DNA of 64,000 nt from Candidatus Gastranaerophilales bacterium (GCA_944326605.1 CALVEM010000002.1:124001-188000), one strand, 5' to 3'; shown: positions 24,622 to 33,632, counted from the stretch's first letter. The notes: generated by a model from the letters alone, not told the origin. A program made the numbers and translations.

Positions 24622-25679
24622 ATGTTTTATAGAGAAGCTTTGAGTTGCCCCCCCCCCAACAGGATAAAGATGTAGCAAGGGATTACAGATTTTTAAAGTT
24701 AATACTGACGGATGTTAAGAAGTCCGGAGGGCTAGCTGTTATCATTAATAATTCATGCAAAACTCAGGTGTCGGATGGAACGGCTACGTTCCTCCCCTCC
24801 CTTGAGGGGAGGGGAAGTAAAGGGGTGGGTGAAAATATCCCCTCATCCGGCACAATGTGCCACCTTCTCCCACACAGGGGAGAAGGAATAAAGGAGATCC
24901 TGAAACGAGTTCAGCATGACATGTTTAACTTTCTGAAACGAACTTATTCACATATTCACTTATTTACTTATTCACATCGTAAACGCCCAGCATTTACTCT
25001 CGCAGAGGTCTTGATTACTCTCGGTATCATCGGTGTAGTGGCGGCAATGACTATGCCTGTGTTAATTCAGGGGTACACAGAGAAGGCTACGGTTGCAAAA
25101 TTAAAAAAAGTTTATTCAAATCTAAATAATGCTTTAATAATGAGTATCAATGAATACGGCGAGCTGAACGGCTGGGGGATTACATCAAGCGACATAGATA
25201 ATAAAGGGGCAGACTTAATCGCAAAACGCATCAAAGAATTTATGATTTCCGCAAAAGATTGTAATTTTGAAGGCGGATGCTTTGGAGAAGAAGCTTATAA
25301 AACTCTTGGACCCGCTAATGAAGCTTTTTTTGGACTTGCTACTAATTTTTCAACTCTTGTTTTATCAGACGGCGTTTCTATAGGCATCTGGGCAGGAGAC
25401 GGGAACAATTCTTACGGCAGCATCATAGTTGATTTAAACGGTAAGAAAAAACCAAATACAACAGGCAAAGATGCATTCTGGTTCCGCATCAAGGAACATT
25501 CAATAGTTCCTTACGGACTTCCGGAAGAGACAGGCAACAATACTTTTGAAAATTGCGTAAATCCTGTAAATTACTATTATACCTCACGTGGATGTACGGC
25601 ATGGGTTATATTTAACGAAAATATGGATTATCTTCATTGCAAAGACTTGAGCTGGGAGGGTAAGAAAGAATGCAAATAA
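24622..25679 (+). CDS. Prepilin-like protein, frame broken at a C10 tract (phase-variable candidate, OFF here)
   Basis: AAAGGAG and ATG 24622 begin an open frame that reaches C10 at 24648-24657 and stops at a TAG soon after. The prepilin frame is one base away: with C11 the ATG would read through to a 352-residue product. That product has a leader of about 110 residues made of dispersed repeats (pieces such as SGGLAVI, CKTQVSDGTATF, LPSLEGRG, EILKRVQHD), then HRKRPAFTLAEVLITLG with the hydrophobic N-helix, then a globular domain with KKKPNTTGKDAFWFRI and the end AWVIFNENMDYLHCKDLSW. Prepilin peptidase should cut before FTLAE and discard the leader. Internal TTG 24645 could in principle start the prepilin frame but has no Shine-Dalgarno. 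Confidence 0.85.
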
Positions 25680-25924
25680 CTTAAAAATTTAACAATTATT
25701 GCCCGTTCGGGGAATTGAAATTTACTTATACAACATTTAATATACAAATGTCGATATTGCATCCAAAATTATTAACAAAAATTTACATTGAAATTTTACA
25801 GACAGGACGTAAATTTTGATTATTTCTCGTTTTTATGCCACTAGAAAAACTTGTCAATATATGTTATAATTTGGACATGAATTATATATGGGGTACTTAA
25901 TGAAAAATTAAAAAGGGGTACATT
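25680..25924. other. AT-rich intergenic region with an extended -10 promoter
   Basis: Most of this 245-bp stretch shows no gene or known repeat. At its right end an extended -10 (TG-T-TATAAT, box at 25865-25870) faces right, with a weak TAGAAA -35 at 17 bases, and would transcribe the small gene at 25925. Confidence 0.5.
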
Positions 25925-26086
25925 ATGACAGTGTTAGTTTCGAAAACCAAAAAGGAAAAAAGATCAAAGTCAAAATTCAATGATGAATTTGAAAACTATT
26001 TGAGAAATCAATGCTTAAAAACAACTTTTAACGGCATTGAAGTTGAGACATTTTCCTGGTACAAAAAAGTTCTCGGCTTGATATAG
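25925..26086 (+). CDS. Small basic hypothetical protein
   Basis: A 53-residue open frame (MTVLVSKTKKEKRSKSKF then NDEFENYLRNQCLKTTFNGIE) with AAGGGG upstream and its own extended -10 promoter about 50 bases before the ATG. A hairpin follows at 26143-26175. It is basic at the N-terminus and has no known family. The clean promoter-gene-hairpin arrangement makes it credible. Confidence 0.55.
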   Translation: MTVLVSKTKKEKRSKSKFNDEFENYLRNQCLKTTFNGIEVETFSWYKKVLGLI

Positions 26087-26133
26087 TCAGAAAGAACAAA
26101 AAGGATTTTTAAGGATAGAAAAATGATTAGCAT

Positions 26134-26176
26134 CCGAAACCGACCGTTGAAATAACAGGCCGGTTTTTAGGATGTT
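26134..26176 (+). terminator. Imperfect hairpin after the small gene
   Basis: GCATCC and AACCG/CC arms pair with GGCCGGTT and GGATG, followed by TTT. It is imperfect but ends near the 3' side of the small gene and of the convergent TPR gene. Confidence 0.4.
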
Positions 26177-26179
26177 TGT

Positions 26180-27940
26180 CTAAGAAATTTCTCTTATTAA
26201 TTCCTGCGCTTCTTCACATTCGGGGAAAGCTTCAACAATTTTGTCAAGCGTAGTAAGCGCAGCCTCTTTATCCCCTAATTTTTCATAACATCTTGCACTG
26301 CTCAAAAGTAAATTTACATTCATCGGATTTTCTTTGAGCATACTTGTGAATATAGAATTTGCCTGAGCATAATCTCCGAGTTCATAGTAACAAAGCCCCA
26401 AAAGATTTTCAGCATCATGAGTTTTTTCAAGTTCGTAAGATTTAATTAAAAACATCTTCGCATCATCATATTGTCCTTGAAGATATTTAATTTTGCCGGC
26501 TATAAAATACATAAAACCATTATTTGTCACGTGTTTTAAAACATGTTCTATTTGTTCAAAAGCTTTGTCAAATTCCTTTAAATGAATTTTATTTAACGCT
26601 GAAAATCCAAGCGCATCTATATCATGCGGATTTTTTTCAAGAGCTTTCCGGTAATATTCATCAGCCTTTGCAAAATCAGTTGTCGAATGCAGATAATTTG
26701 CATATTCAAATAAAACATCAAAATCATCAGGGGCAGCTTTCAATGCTGTATTAAATTCATCCTGTGCGTAATCAAATAATCTTTTGTTCAAATACAAAAC
26801 GCCAAGATCTTTATGAGCAGGAGCGAAATCGGGATTAAGCTCCACAACTTTTTTTAAGATTTTCTCAGCTTTATCCATGTCTCCTGTTTTTACGCAAATA
26901 TGCGCAAATTCGTAGTAAATTTCAAAAGAAACATTACCTTGAAGAAGAATTTTTTCGTAAAGCTCTTTTGCACCCATAAACTGACCGATTTTAACATAAA
27001 TTCCCGCAAGTTTTCTTGCCATAGAAACGGATTTCGGGTTCAAAAGCACAAGATGAGCCAGAATACCGATAGCATTTGTGTATTCACCTACAGCATCATA
27101 ACAGCAGGCAAGATTATATTGAAAATTATGTTTTTCAGGATGATGCGCAACAAGGAGCTTATAATGCCTTATCGCTTCTTCCATCTGACCTGACTTAACT
27201 TCAGAAAGTGCAAGAGCAATAAGATAGTTATCCTGAGGTTCAATCATATAAGCTTTTTTAAAAAACTCACATGCTTCTTTATGTTTGTTCTGTAACTGCA
27301 ATATAGAACCTATATTAAAATAGGTTATTGAATTTTCAGGTTCTAATTCACTCGCTTTAAGAAAATTTTCATAAGCTTTATCAAGAACTCCTATAGTTAC
27401 ATAGCAGGTTCCCAGATTATTATAAAGCTGGGCATGTTCAGGGTTAAGTTCAATTGCTTTTTCAAGAAATTTTACCCCTTCATCAAAATTTTTCATAGCC
27501 ATACATGCAGTTCCGGCTATATAATACAGAGTGTAATCCTCATCTTCAGCAAATTCCATGGCTTTTTTAACCGTATCAACGGCTTTTTGCGGTTCTTTAT
27601 TTTTAACATACACAACTGCCAGATTTTTATAGGCATCCGGATAGCTGCTGCGCAGTCTCAAAACTTCCTCATAAGCCGCTATGGCATGAAGAAAATCATC
27701 CTGATTGTCATAGCAATTCGCAAGATAAAACCAGCTTGCCGCATCATCCTTGTATTTTACAACTGTTTCAAAAATTCCCTGTCCTTCTTTAAACTCCCCA
27801 AGATTAATATGGCAGAGTCCGAGCAATTTCAATGCTTCAATATTTTTTTCATCATCCTCAATTACTGCGGTTAATTCCTTTTTCGCATCTTCAAATTTTT
27901 TGTCTTTTATAAGCCCGTTTATTTTATCCAAATTTTTCAT
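26180..27940 (-). CDS. Cytosolic TPR-repeat protein
   Basis: A 586-residue protein made almost wholly of tetratricopeptide repeats (such as FLEKAIELNPEHAQLYNNLGTCYVTIGVLDKAYENFLKA), without a signal peptide. It is likely a protein-interaction scaffold. The start is fixed by TATAAT at 27947-27952, 6 nt before ATG 27940 (leaderless). It stands alone. Confidence 0.85.
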   Translation of the reverse strand: MKNLDKINGLIKDKKFEDAKKELTAVIEDDEKNIEALKLLGLCHINLGEFKEGQGIFETVVKYKDDAASWFYLANCYDNQDDFLHAIAAYEEVLRLRSSYPDAYKNLAVVYVKNKEPQKAVDTVKKAMEFAEDEDYTLYYIAGTACMAMKNFDEGVKFLEKAIELNPEHAQLYNNLGTCYVTIGVLDKAYENFLKASELEPENSITYFNIGSILQLQNKHKEACEFFKKAYMIEPQDNYLIALALSEVKSGQMEEAIRHYKLLVAHHPEKHNFQYNLACCYDAVGEYTNAIGILAHLVLLNPKSVSMARKLAGIYVKIGQFMGAKELYEKILLQGNVSFEIYYEFAHICVKTGDMDKAEKILKKVVELNPDFAPAHKDLGVLYLNKRLFDYAQDEFNTALKAAPDDFDVLFEYANYLHSTTDFAKADEYYRKALEKNPHDIDALGFSALNKIHLKEFDKAFEQIEHVLKHVTNNGFMYFIAGKIKYLQGQYDDAKMFLIKSYELEKTHDAENLLGLCYYELGDYAQANSIFTSMLKENPMNVNLLLSSARCYEKLGDKEAALTTLDKIVEAFPECEEAQELIREIS

Positions 27941-27968
27941 AACTTAATTATATCTCAAACAAAATTAC

Positions 27969-27998
27969 TTTACAGATTTAAAAAACACGTGGTATAAT
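27969..27998 (+). promoter_or_regulatory. Promoter for the 28051 gene
   Basis: TTTACA (27969-27974), 18 bases, TATAAT (27993-27998). The transcript would have a leader of about 45 bases before AAAGGA and ATG 28051. Confidence 0.65.
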
Positions 27999-28050
27999 AT
28001 TATATCAACGCCTTAAAATTCATTACATTTTTGTCCGGAAAGGAACAAAA

Positions 28051-28749
28051 ATGGGAAAATCTTCAAAATATCCGTCTTTTTCCGGCGGAAGCATTTCGGT
28101 TAACGGTGAAAACAAAGCTACTACAAATAAAAAAGGGAATACCGTAGTTTCAAACTATAATATGTCAGACGCCGAAAAAAATATTTATAACTACGCTCAA
28201 AACTCTCTTGCAAATTCATTGCCTTCCGTAAATGTTTTCGATGAAGATACACAGAAAAATCTTCAATCACAGCTGGATGCATATACGCTAAACGGTCAAA
28301 AGCTTATTAACAATATGTATACCCCTATGATAGACGATTTGAAAACTGATATTGCATCACGTTTCGGCAACTTTGACAATTCTGTATTTATGGATAACTT
28401 AAACGAAATAGAATCAAATCGTGCAGAATCCATAAATAACCTTGCCCAGGATGTACTTGCCAAACGGGACGAATTAGTCAGCAATGAACTTGCACAAAGA
28501 TATACTTATCTTGGTTTTTTACAGGATCTGCAAAATAATATTAACTCCAATATCTTAAACTATATTGCGGGTTCGCAGCAAAACAGCGCGGCGGGCAACG
28601 ATTATAACGCACGCGCTTACGCAGCCAATCAGGCATCCGGCAGTACCTTAGGCAACTACGCAAACCTTGCATCAGGAGTATTAAGTACTATGGGACCATA
28701 CGGAATGGCAGCCTCAGCAGCTTTACAAATAGCAAAAAATTATGTGTAA
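28051..28749 (+). CDS. Hypothetical Asn/Ser/Ala-rich helical protein
   Basis: A 232-residue protein opening with GKSSKYPSFSGGSISVNG. The long central helices include TQKNLQSQLDAYTLNGQKLINNMYTPM and RAESINNLAQDVLAKRDELVS. The C-terminus is Ala/Gly-rich and ends MGPYGMAASAALQIAKNYV. It resembles phage structural or internal virion proteins in style, but no phage gene lies nearby. It has its own promoter and terminator. Confidence 0.7.
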   Translation: MGKSSKYPSFSGGSISVNGENKATTNKKGNTVVSNYNMSDAEKNIYNYAQNSLANSLPSVNVFDEDTQKNLQSQLDAYTLNGQKLINNMYTPMIDDLKTDIASRFGNFDNSVFMDNLNEIESNRAESINNLAQDVLAKRDELVSNELAQRYTYLGFLQDLQNNINSNILNYIAGSQQNSAAGNDYNARAYAANQASGSTLGNYANLASGVLSTMGPYGMAASAALQIAKNYV

Positions 28750-28759
28750 AAATATTTTC

Positions 28760-28793
28760 AACGGGCTTTGATAATTTAAAGCCCGTTATTTTT
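28760..28793 (+). terminator. Rho-independent terminator of the 28051 gene
   Basis: AACGGGCTTT and AAAGCCCGTT form a perfect 10-bp stem with an 8-base loop, followed by ATTTTT. It ends just before the mnmE promoter. Confidence 0.9.
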
Positions 28794-28797
28794 AGTG

Positions 28798-28809
28798 TAT
28801 AATTGTTTT
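28798..28809 (+). promoter_or_regulatory. -10 box 6 nt before mnmE
   Basis: TATAAT at 28798-28803 lies 6 bases before ATG 28810 with no Shine-Dalgarno, which points to a leaderless mnmE transcript. Confidence 0.6.
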
Positions 28810-30144
28810 ATGAACATCTTACAGGAATTTGATACAATAGCAGCAATTGCAACACCAATCGGTACCGGAGGCGTCGGAGTTATCAGAATTTCAGGCGATA
28901 AAAGCTTTGAAATTATTGATAAAATTTATTCAAAGCATAACCTTGAAGCAGGAAAAATTTCTCACGGCTGGATTGTTGACGGTGATAAAAAAATTGACGA
29001 AGTTCTGCTTCTGCCGTTTAAAAATCCGCACAGCTACACAGGAGAAGATGTTATAGAAATTCACTGCCACGGCGGTATTAATGTTGTAAGAAATATTCTT
29101 GATGTTGTTTTAAAAAACGGGGCGCGTATGGCAGAACGCGGAGAATTTACAAAACGTGCTTTCTTGAATAAAAAAATGGATTTGTCGCAGGCTGAAGCCG
29201 TTGCAGACTTAATCCACGCAAAAACCAGAGATTTTGCAAAACAATCAGCAAAAAATTTATCCGGAGTTTTGAGCATTAAAATTAAAGAAATAAGAAAAGA
29301 TATCTTCGATGTTCTTTCAAAAATTATCGCAGGGATTGATTTCCCCGAAGACGTTGCAGAGCCTGAATATGATTACATAATTTCAGAATTTGAAAAAGCA
29401 CTTGAAAAAATAGATAAAATTCTTGCGTCTGCCAATTCTTCAAATATTATGCGTCAAGGGATAAAAATTGCGATTGTCGGCAAACCCAATGTCGGTAAAT
29501 CATCGCTTTTTAATACATTACTTAATGTTGAACGTGCAATTGTAACAGATATTGCAGGCACTACCCGCGATGTTTTAAAAGAAACTCTTGACTGGGATGT
29601 TGCAATTACTCTGATTGATACCGCAGGAATTCGCGACAATGATGAAGTCGGAAAAGTTGAAGAAATCGGAATTGAATACTCCAAACAATCAGCAGATGAA
29701 GCTGATCTTGTTTTATTTTTATATGATGCTTCAAAAGGAATGAACAATGACGATAAGGTAATTCTTGATCTGATGAAAGACAAAAATCACATCATAATCG
29801 CCAACAAATCCGACCTTATATCAGAAAAACAAAAAGATGTTTTCTACCTTTCTACAAAAACCAAAGAAGGACTAGAAGAACTTAAAAACAAAATAAAAGA
29901 AATTTCATACAATTTTTCACTTGAAGATACTGAATTTGTAACCAACAACCGCCAGCAAGACTGCCTTGTAAAATGCCGAGAAAGCTTAATTCAGGCGCTT
30001 GATGCAGCAAAAGAACATCAATTGCAGGATTTAATTTCGATTGATTTAAAATCAGCACTGTTATTTTTAGACGAAATCACCGGCGAAGTAATAACCGATG
30101 ATATCCTGAACAATATTTTCGACCACTTTTGCATCGGAAAATAG
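28810..30144 (+). CDS. mnmE: tRNA uridine-5-carboxymethylaminomethyl modification GTPase
   Basis: A 444-residue protein with an N-terminal formyl-THF-binding domain (AAIATPIGTGGVGVIRISG), a helical part (RAFLNKKMDLSQAEAVADLIHAKT), a G domain (GKPNVGKSS, DIAGTTRD, DTAG, NKSD) and the C-terminal FCIGK with the catalytic Cys. With MnmG it modifies U34 of tRNA. ATG 28810 is preferred over an upstream GTG because of the -10 spacing. Confidence 0.96.
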   Translation: MNILQEFDTIAAIATPIGTGGVGVIRISGDKSFEIIDKIYSKHNLEAGKISHGWIVDGDKKIDEVLLLPFKNPHSYTGEDVIEIHCHGGINVVRNILDVVLKNGARMAERGEFTKRAFLNKKMDLSQAEAVADLIHAKTRDFAKQSAKNLSGVLSIKIKEIRKDIFDVLSKIIAGIDFPEDVAEPEYDYIISEFEKALEKIDKILASANSSNIMRQGIKIAIVGKPNVGKSSLFNTLLNVERAIVTDIAGTTRDVLKETLDWDVAITLIDTAGIRDNDEVGKVEEIGIEYSKQSADEADLVLFLYDASKGMNNDDKVILDLMKDKNHIIIANKSDLISEKQKDVFYLSTKTKEGLEELKNKIKEISYNFSLEDTEFVTNNRQQDCLVKCRESLIQALDAAKEHQLQDLISIDLKSALLFLDEITGEVITDDILNNIFDHFCIGK

Positions 30145-30146
30145 GA

Positions 30147-30464
30147 TTATAAAACAAAGTCTTCAATAAACAAAAGAACCTTCTCCAGTTTTTGATTATC
30201 CAGCTTATTTAATTCTCTGTTAATTTCATCAATAATTTGGGCGCCGGTTCTGGTTGAACTATATTTGAAGAGAAGATTTAATTCAATTTCAAGAGCATTT
30301 GCAATTTTTTCCAGCGAATTTAATGTGGGGAAATTTCTGCCTGACTCGATTATGCTGATAGAATTAGGCTCCATTCCTACAAGTTCTGCAAGCTGCTCCT
30401 GCGTCAAATTCTTTGCTTTACGAAAATATTTTATTCTCTGACCTAAAAGTTTTTTATGATCCAT
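30147..30464 (-). CDS. XRE-family regulator paired with a prepilin
   Basis: A 105-residue protein. HTH residues 5-60 (LGQRIKYFRKAKNLTQEQLAELVGMEPNSISIIESGR) are followed by a helical tail (QIIDEINRELNKLDNQKLEKVLLFIEDF). It is divergent from the prepilin at 30611. The 146-bp gap holds a palindrome (AACAATT-GA-AATTGTT, 30495-30510) that could be its operator. The start is TAAAAT 7 nt before ATG. Confidence 0.88.
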   Translation of the reverse strand: MDHKKLLGQRIKYFRKAKNLTQEQLAELVGMEPNSISIIESGRNFPTLNSLEKIANALEIELNLLFKYSSTRTGAQIIDEINRELNKLDNQKLEKVLLFIEDFVL

Positions 30465-30494
30465 AATAACAATTTTACAATTTTTCGGCAGCCT

Positions 30495-30510
30495 AACAAT
30501 TGAAATTGTT
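30495..30510. promoter_or_regulatory. 16-bp palindrome between XRE gene and prepilin
   Basis: AACAATT-GA-AATTGTT is a perfect inverted repeat lying about 30 bp from the regulator start. It is a candidate operator for the divergent XRE protein. Confidence 0.5.
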
Positions 30511-30610
30511 TTATTTTTTTATTAAAAATTATTAAATTATTTCAATATATTTGAATTTATTTTATATTAATCGGGTAAAATTATAATATAAATTTATTAT
30601 GGAGATTGTT

Positions 30611-31516
30611 ATGTCAAAAAAAATAAAACAGAAGCAGTTTGCAAAAGAAGCATTCAACTTATCCGAAGGCGCTGCGCACGTAGACACGCAGAACGATGAA
30701 AATTTATGCAAAACTCAAGTGTCGGGTGTAGCGGCTACGCTGCCCCCTCTCTCTAGCTCTCTCCCCAAAGGGGGGAGAGGGAAAAACGTTTCACCCTTCA
30801 CTCTTCGCACTTCACTAAAAAAGAAAACTGCCTTTACTCTGGCAGAAGTCCTTATCACACTCGGAATTATAGGTGTCGTGGCAGCGATGACTATGCCTGT
30901 GCTAGTTGCTAATCACAGAAAATCCGTTGTAGAAACAAGATTACAAAAATTTTATTCTGTAATGAATCAGGCAATTATACAATCAGAAATTGAGAACGGC
31001 GATAAAAGCACTTGGAATATAAACATGGAAGTTGATGGTGATTTTAATGATGTAGCCGATAATTTAGAATGGTATAATAAATATCTTGCAAAATATTTAA
31101 AAACTCTGAAAGTTGAAAAAAATTCTGATAACTATGTTATTGTATATTTCCCCGACGGAAGCGCTGTTATAATAAGACGTGGTGGAAGCACATACAACTT
31201 TTTCCCCGAAGCAAAACACCTTGGTAATTTAACTAAAGATGATATTTTTGATAATCAGAATAATCCGGATAATCCTCTGGCATATGGCAAAAATAATTTT
31301 TTCTTTGCATTTTATCCGAACTCAGATAATGAAAAGTGGAAATTTCATAAAGATAAAGGACTTGAGCCATATAAATGGATAAATGGATCAGTTGACAATA
31401 TAAGCTGGCGTAAGACTTCATACGGCTGCAGTGAAACAGGAAGTAAATTATATTGCACAGCACTTATTCAGGAAAACGGATGGAAAATTCCAAAAGATTA
31501 TCCAATCCGATTTTAA
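30611..31516 (+). CDS. Prepilin-like protein with repeat-built leader (intact)
   Basis: The start is ATG 30611, with GGAG 7 bases before it; an in-frame ATG at 30599 lacks a good site. A leader of about 70 residues contains EAFNLSEGAAHVDTQN, ENLCKTQVSGVAATLPP and LSSSLPKGGRGK, which are translated dispersed repeats. Then come KKKTAFTLAEVLITLG and the hydrophobic N-helix, with cleavage expected before FTLAE. The globular part ends NGWKIPKDYPIRF. The family motif VDxNGxKxPNxxGKD is not clear here. It has no poly-C tract and is fully open. It is divergent from the XRE gene at 30147. Confidence 0.85.
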   Translation: MSKKIKQKQFAKEAFNLSEGAAHVDTQNDENLCKTQVSGVAATLPPLSSSLPKGGRGKNVSPFTLRTSLKKKTAFTLAEVLITLGIIGVVAAMTMPVLVANHRKSVVETRLQKFYSVMNQAIIQSEIENGDKSTWNINMEVDGDFNDVADNLEWYNKYLAKYLKTLKVEKNSDNYVIVYFPDGSAVIIRRGGSTYNFFPEAKHLGNLTKDDIFDNQNNPDNPLAYGKNNFFFAFYPNSDNEKWKFHKDKGLEPYKWINGSVDNISWRKTSYGCSETGSKLYCTALIQENGWKIPKDYPIRF

Positions 31517-31526
31517 AAAATTGGTG

Positions 31527-31850
31527 TTAATAACTAAAATACCTGTCAAAATCAACATCATCAAAACTGCAAAGCAGTTTATATACCTCATCATCCTCAT
31601 CCATACGCTGAAAATTATAATTATCAAATTTCCAGTATTTGGGATTAATCCCTCTGACACTGACTATTCCTGCATCACGGAGAATAGTCAATTTTTTCTT
31701 AACGGTTTCAACAGGCAAATCAACCATCTTTGCAAGCTCAACAGCCGTAACCCAGTTATCAACAGCACCCTTCTCAGGCGTCATAAACATCAGTTCAAGC
31801 CCGACCTGCTTTAATTCTTTATCTTCAGTTTCCGGTTGATAATCGTACAT
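31527..31850 (-). CDS. Small winged-helix DNA-binding protein
   Basis: A 107-residue protein. AVDNWVTAVELAKMVDLPVETVKKKLTILRDAGIVSVRGINPKYWKF is a winged helix with a recognition helix and wing. No effector domain is present. It converges on the prepilin at 30611, 10 bp away. TAGGAT lies 6 nt before ATG (leaderless type). Confidence 0.8.
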   Translation of the reverse strand: MYDYQPETEDKELKQVGLELMFMTPEKGAVDNWVTAVELAKMVDLPVETVKKKLTILRDAGIVSVRGINPKYWKFDNYNFQRMDEDDEVYKLLCSFDDVDFDRYFSY

Positions 31851-31933
31851 ACTAACATCCTACCGTAAAAATATTTTTCCTTTATCATTCTTCTACATTA
31901 TATTTTACGGCAGGTAGCAGCAAAAACTTTAAA

Positions 31934-33184
31934 TTATTTTGAAAAAATATTAACAGCTCTCGGCAAAATCCCGAGGCAATAGGAAATTACAACCCCGTAA
32001 TTTGTAATCGGAACACCTGCTTTATTAGCAATTAATATTCGCGATAAAACTTCCCGCCTGTTTGTCATACAGGCACCGCAGTGAATTATCAGTTTGTAAT
32101 CTTTTACATCAGGGAAATCGTGTCCTGCGTAGTTGTGAATTACAAGATTTTTACCTTTTTTTCCACCCACTCCTCCAACTTTATTCGGATTTATCATATC
32201 TTGGTTAGTCACTTCGCATTCGCTCGTTCCCGTTCTTTTGCGCAGAAGATTGGGAATTTTAACCCTGCCGATATCATCTTCAATCGCATGATGAGTACAG
32301 CTTTCGAGTATTAATACCGCATCGCCGTCTTTTAGACTATCAATCGCTTTTGCACCTTGAATAAAAGCGTCCAAATCACCTTTAAGCCTTGCAAACAAAA
32401 TCGAAAAAGATGTTAAAGGAATTTCTTCAGGTACAATTTCCGCTACCTGTTTAAAAGCCTGGCTGTCTGTAATTACTAAAGAAGGCGGAGTTTTTAAATT
32501 TGCTAAAGCCTGTTTTAGCTCCGTTTCTTTCACAACATAAGGCATACAATTGCTGTCCAGCAAATCCCTTATCGTCTGCACCTGCGGTAAAATAATTCTG
32601 CCTTTCGGGGCTTCTTTGTCAATTGGAATTACAAGTATGACAGTACTTCCTGCCGGTACAAGATCTCCTGCAATTTTTGGAGAATTTACAAAATCATCAG
32701 GCAAAAGCTTTACAAGAGCTTCTTTAAATTTGAAAATAATGTCTTTATCTTGCAGCACAGATGTATACAAAACATTATCATAACCTGAAATATCAACTTT
32801 TTTAATATCACATTTATTTTCAACTATTAAATACGGGATTTTTAATTCTTCAAACTTTTTTATAAGTTCTTTTTCATAATCGCTAAGCCCGTTATAATCG
32901 CAAACAATTATTGCGACATCAATACGGTTGACAATCTTCATTGTTTTTTCAATACGTTTTTCGCCAAGTTCTGTTTTATCGTCAAGTCCTGCCGTATCAA
33001 GAAAAGTTACAGGCCCGACAGGCAAAAGCTCCATTGACTTTTCAACAACATCGGTTGTCGTTCCCGCAACATCAGACACAATTGAAATTTCCTGATTTGT
33101 AATTCTGTTTAACAATGAAGATTTGCCGGTATTTGTTCTGCCGAAAACTCCGATTTGCAAACGCATTGATTTTAATGTCTTCAT
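31934..33184 (-). CDS. hydF: [FeFe]-hydrogenase maturation GTPase HydF
   Basis: A 416-residue protein with an N-terminal TrmE-like G domain (GRTNTGKSSLLN, VAGTTTD, LDTAGLDD, ENKCD) and a C-terminal [4Fe-4S]-binding scaffold with HHAIED and HCGACMTNRREV. HydF carries the 2Fe subcluster made with HydE and HydG and delivers it to apo-hydrogenase; HydE and HydG are not in the window. ATG 33184 is chosen because GGAGG precedes it. That Shine-Dalgarno is itself part of a dispersed repeat (33186-33233). It serves the hydrogenases at 37455 and 40866. Confidence 0.94.
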   Translation of the reverse strand: MKTLKSMRLQIGVFGRTNTGKSSLLNRITNQEISIVSDVAGTTTDVVEKSMELLPVGPVTFLDTAGLDDKTELGEKRIEKTMKIVNRIDVAIIVCDYNGLSDYEKELIKKFEELKIPYLIVENKCDIKKVDISGYDNVLYTSVLQDKDIIFKFKEALVKLLPDDFVNSPKIAGDLVPAGSTVILVIPIDKEAPKGRIILPQVQTIRDLLDSNCMPYVVKETELKQALANLKTPPSLVITDSQAFKQVAEIVPEEIPLTSFSILFARLKGDLDAFIQGAKAIDSLKDGDAVLILESCTHHAIEDDIGRVKIPNLLRKRTGTSECEVTNQDMINPNKVGGVGGKKGKNLVIHNYAGHDFPDVKDYKLIIHCGACMTNRREVLSRILIANKAGVPITNYGVVISYCLGILPRAVNIFSK

Positions 33185-33185
33185 A

Positions 33186-33233
33186 AATCCCTCCACCGCT
33201 TACGCGGTCCCCCTCCCTTTGCAAGGGAGGTAA
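33186..33233. repeat. Repeat that supplies the hydF ribosome-binding site
   Basis: CCTCC-ACCGC-TTAC-GCGGT and CCCTCCCTTTGCAAGGGAGG hairpins are followed by a second partial copy near 33260-33285 (ACCTCCACCGCTCAC). The GGAGG used by hydF is the end of the first element. Confidence 0.65.
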
Positions 33234-33318
33234 TGTTTATATTTTAATTTTGGAATTACCTCCACCGCTCACACATTTTCCATCCCTTTTTCAAAGGATT
33301 GTTATTATATGAAATATT

Positions 33319-33347
33319 AAAAAAGGCCGTCATTAGACAGCCTTTTA
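33319..33347 (-). terminator. Rho-independent terminator of rpsO
   Basis: On the minus strand AAAAGGCTGTC, TAAT, GACGGCCTTTT and a T run form a strong stem (one G-T pair) 20 bases after the rpsO stop. Confidence 0.88.
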
Positions 33348-33368
33348 AAATTTTTCATAAGCCTTAAA

Positions 33369-33632
33369 CTAGCCTCTGATACCCAATTTCTTGATTAATT
33401 CTCTGTATTCATCAAGATTTTGAGATTTCAAATAAGAAAGCAGTCTTTTTCTTTTACCTACCATCATCAAAAGACCTCTTTTTGTCGCGAAATCTTTCTG
33501 ATTTGATTTAAGGTGTTCGGTAAGTTCCGTAATTTTCTGGCTCATCATAGCAACCTGAACAGCTGTTGAACCTGTGTCTTTTTCGTTTTTACCGTATTTT
33601 TTGACTATTTCCTGTTTGTTCTTTAAATTCAT
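33369..33632 (-). CDS. rpsO: 30S ribosomal protein uS15
   Basis: An 87-residue protein with the uS15 signature ([41 protein letters not shown]). It binds 16S rRNA helices 20-22 early in small subunit assembly. It is a single gene with its own terminator. Confidence 0.97.
   Translation of the reverse strand: MNLKNKQEIVKKYGKNEKDTGSTAVQVAMMSQKITELTEHLKSNQKDFATKRGLLMMVGKRKRLLSYLKSQNLDEYRELIKKLGIRG

Noticed and set aside
24645-25679. Reading the prepilin as starting from TTG 24645
   Set aside because: No Shine-Dalgarno lies at that TTG, while ATG 24622 has a strong one and a promoter; the frame offset at C10 explains it better.
28051-28749. Prophage fragment
   Set aside because: The protein looks like a virion protein in composition, but flanking genes are ordinary chromosomal genes and no integrase, terminase or capsid genes are seen.
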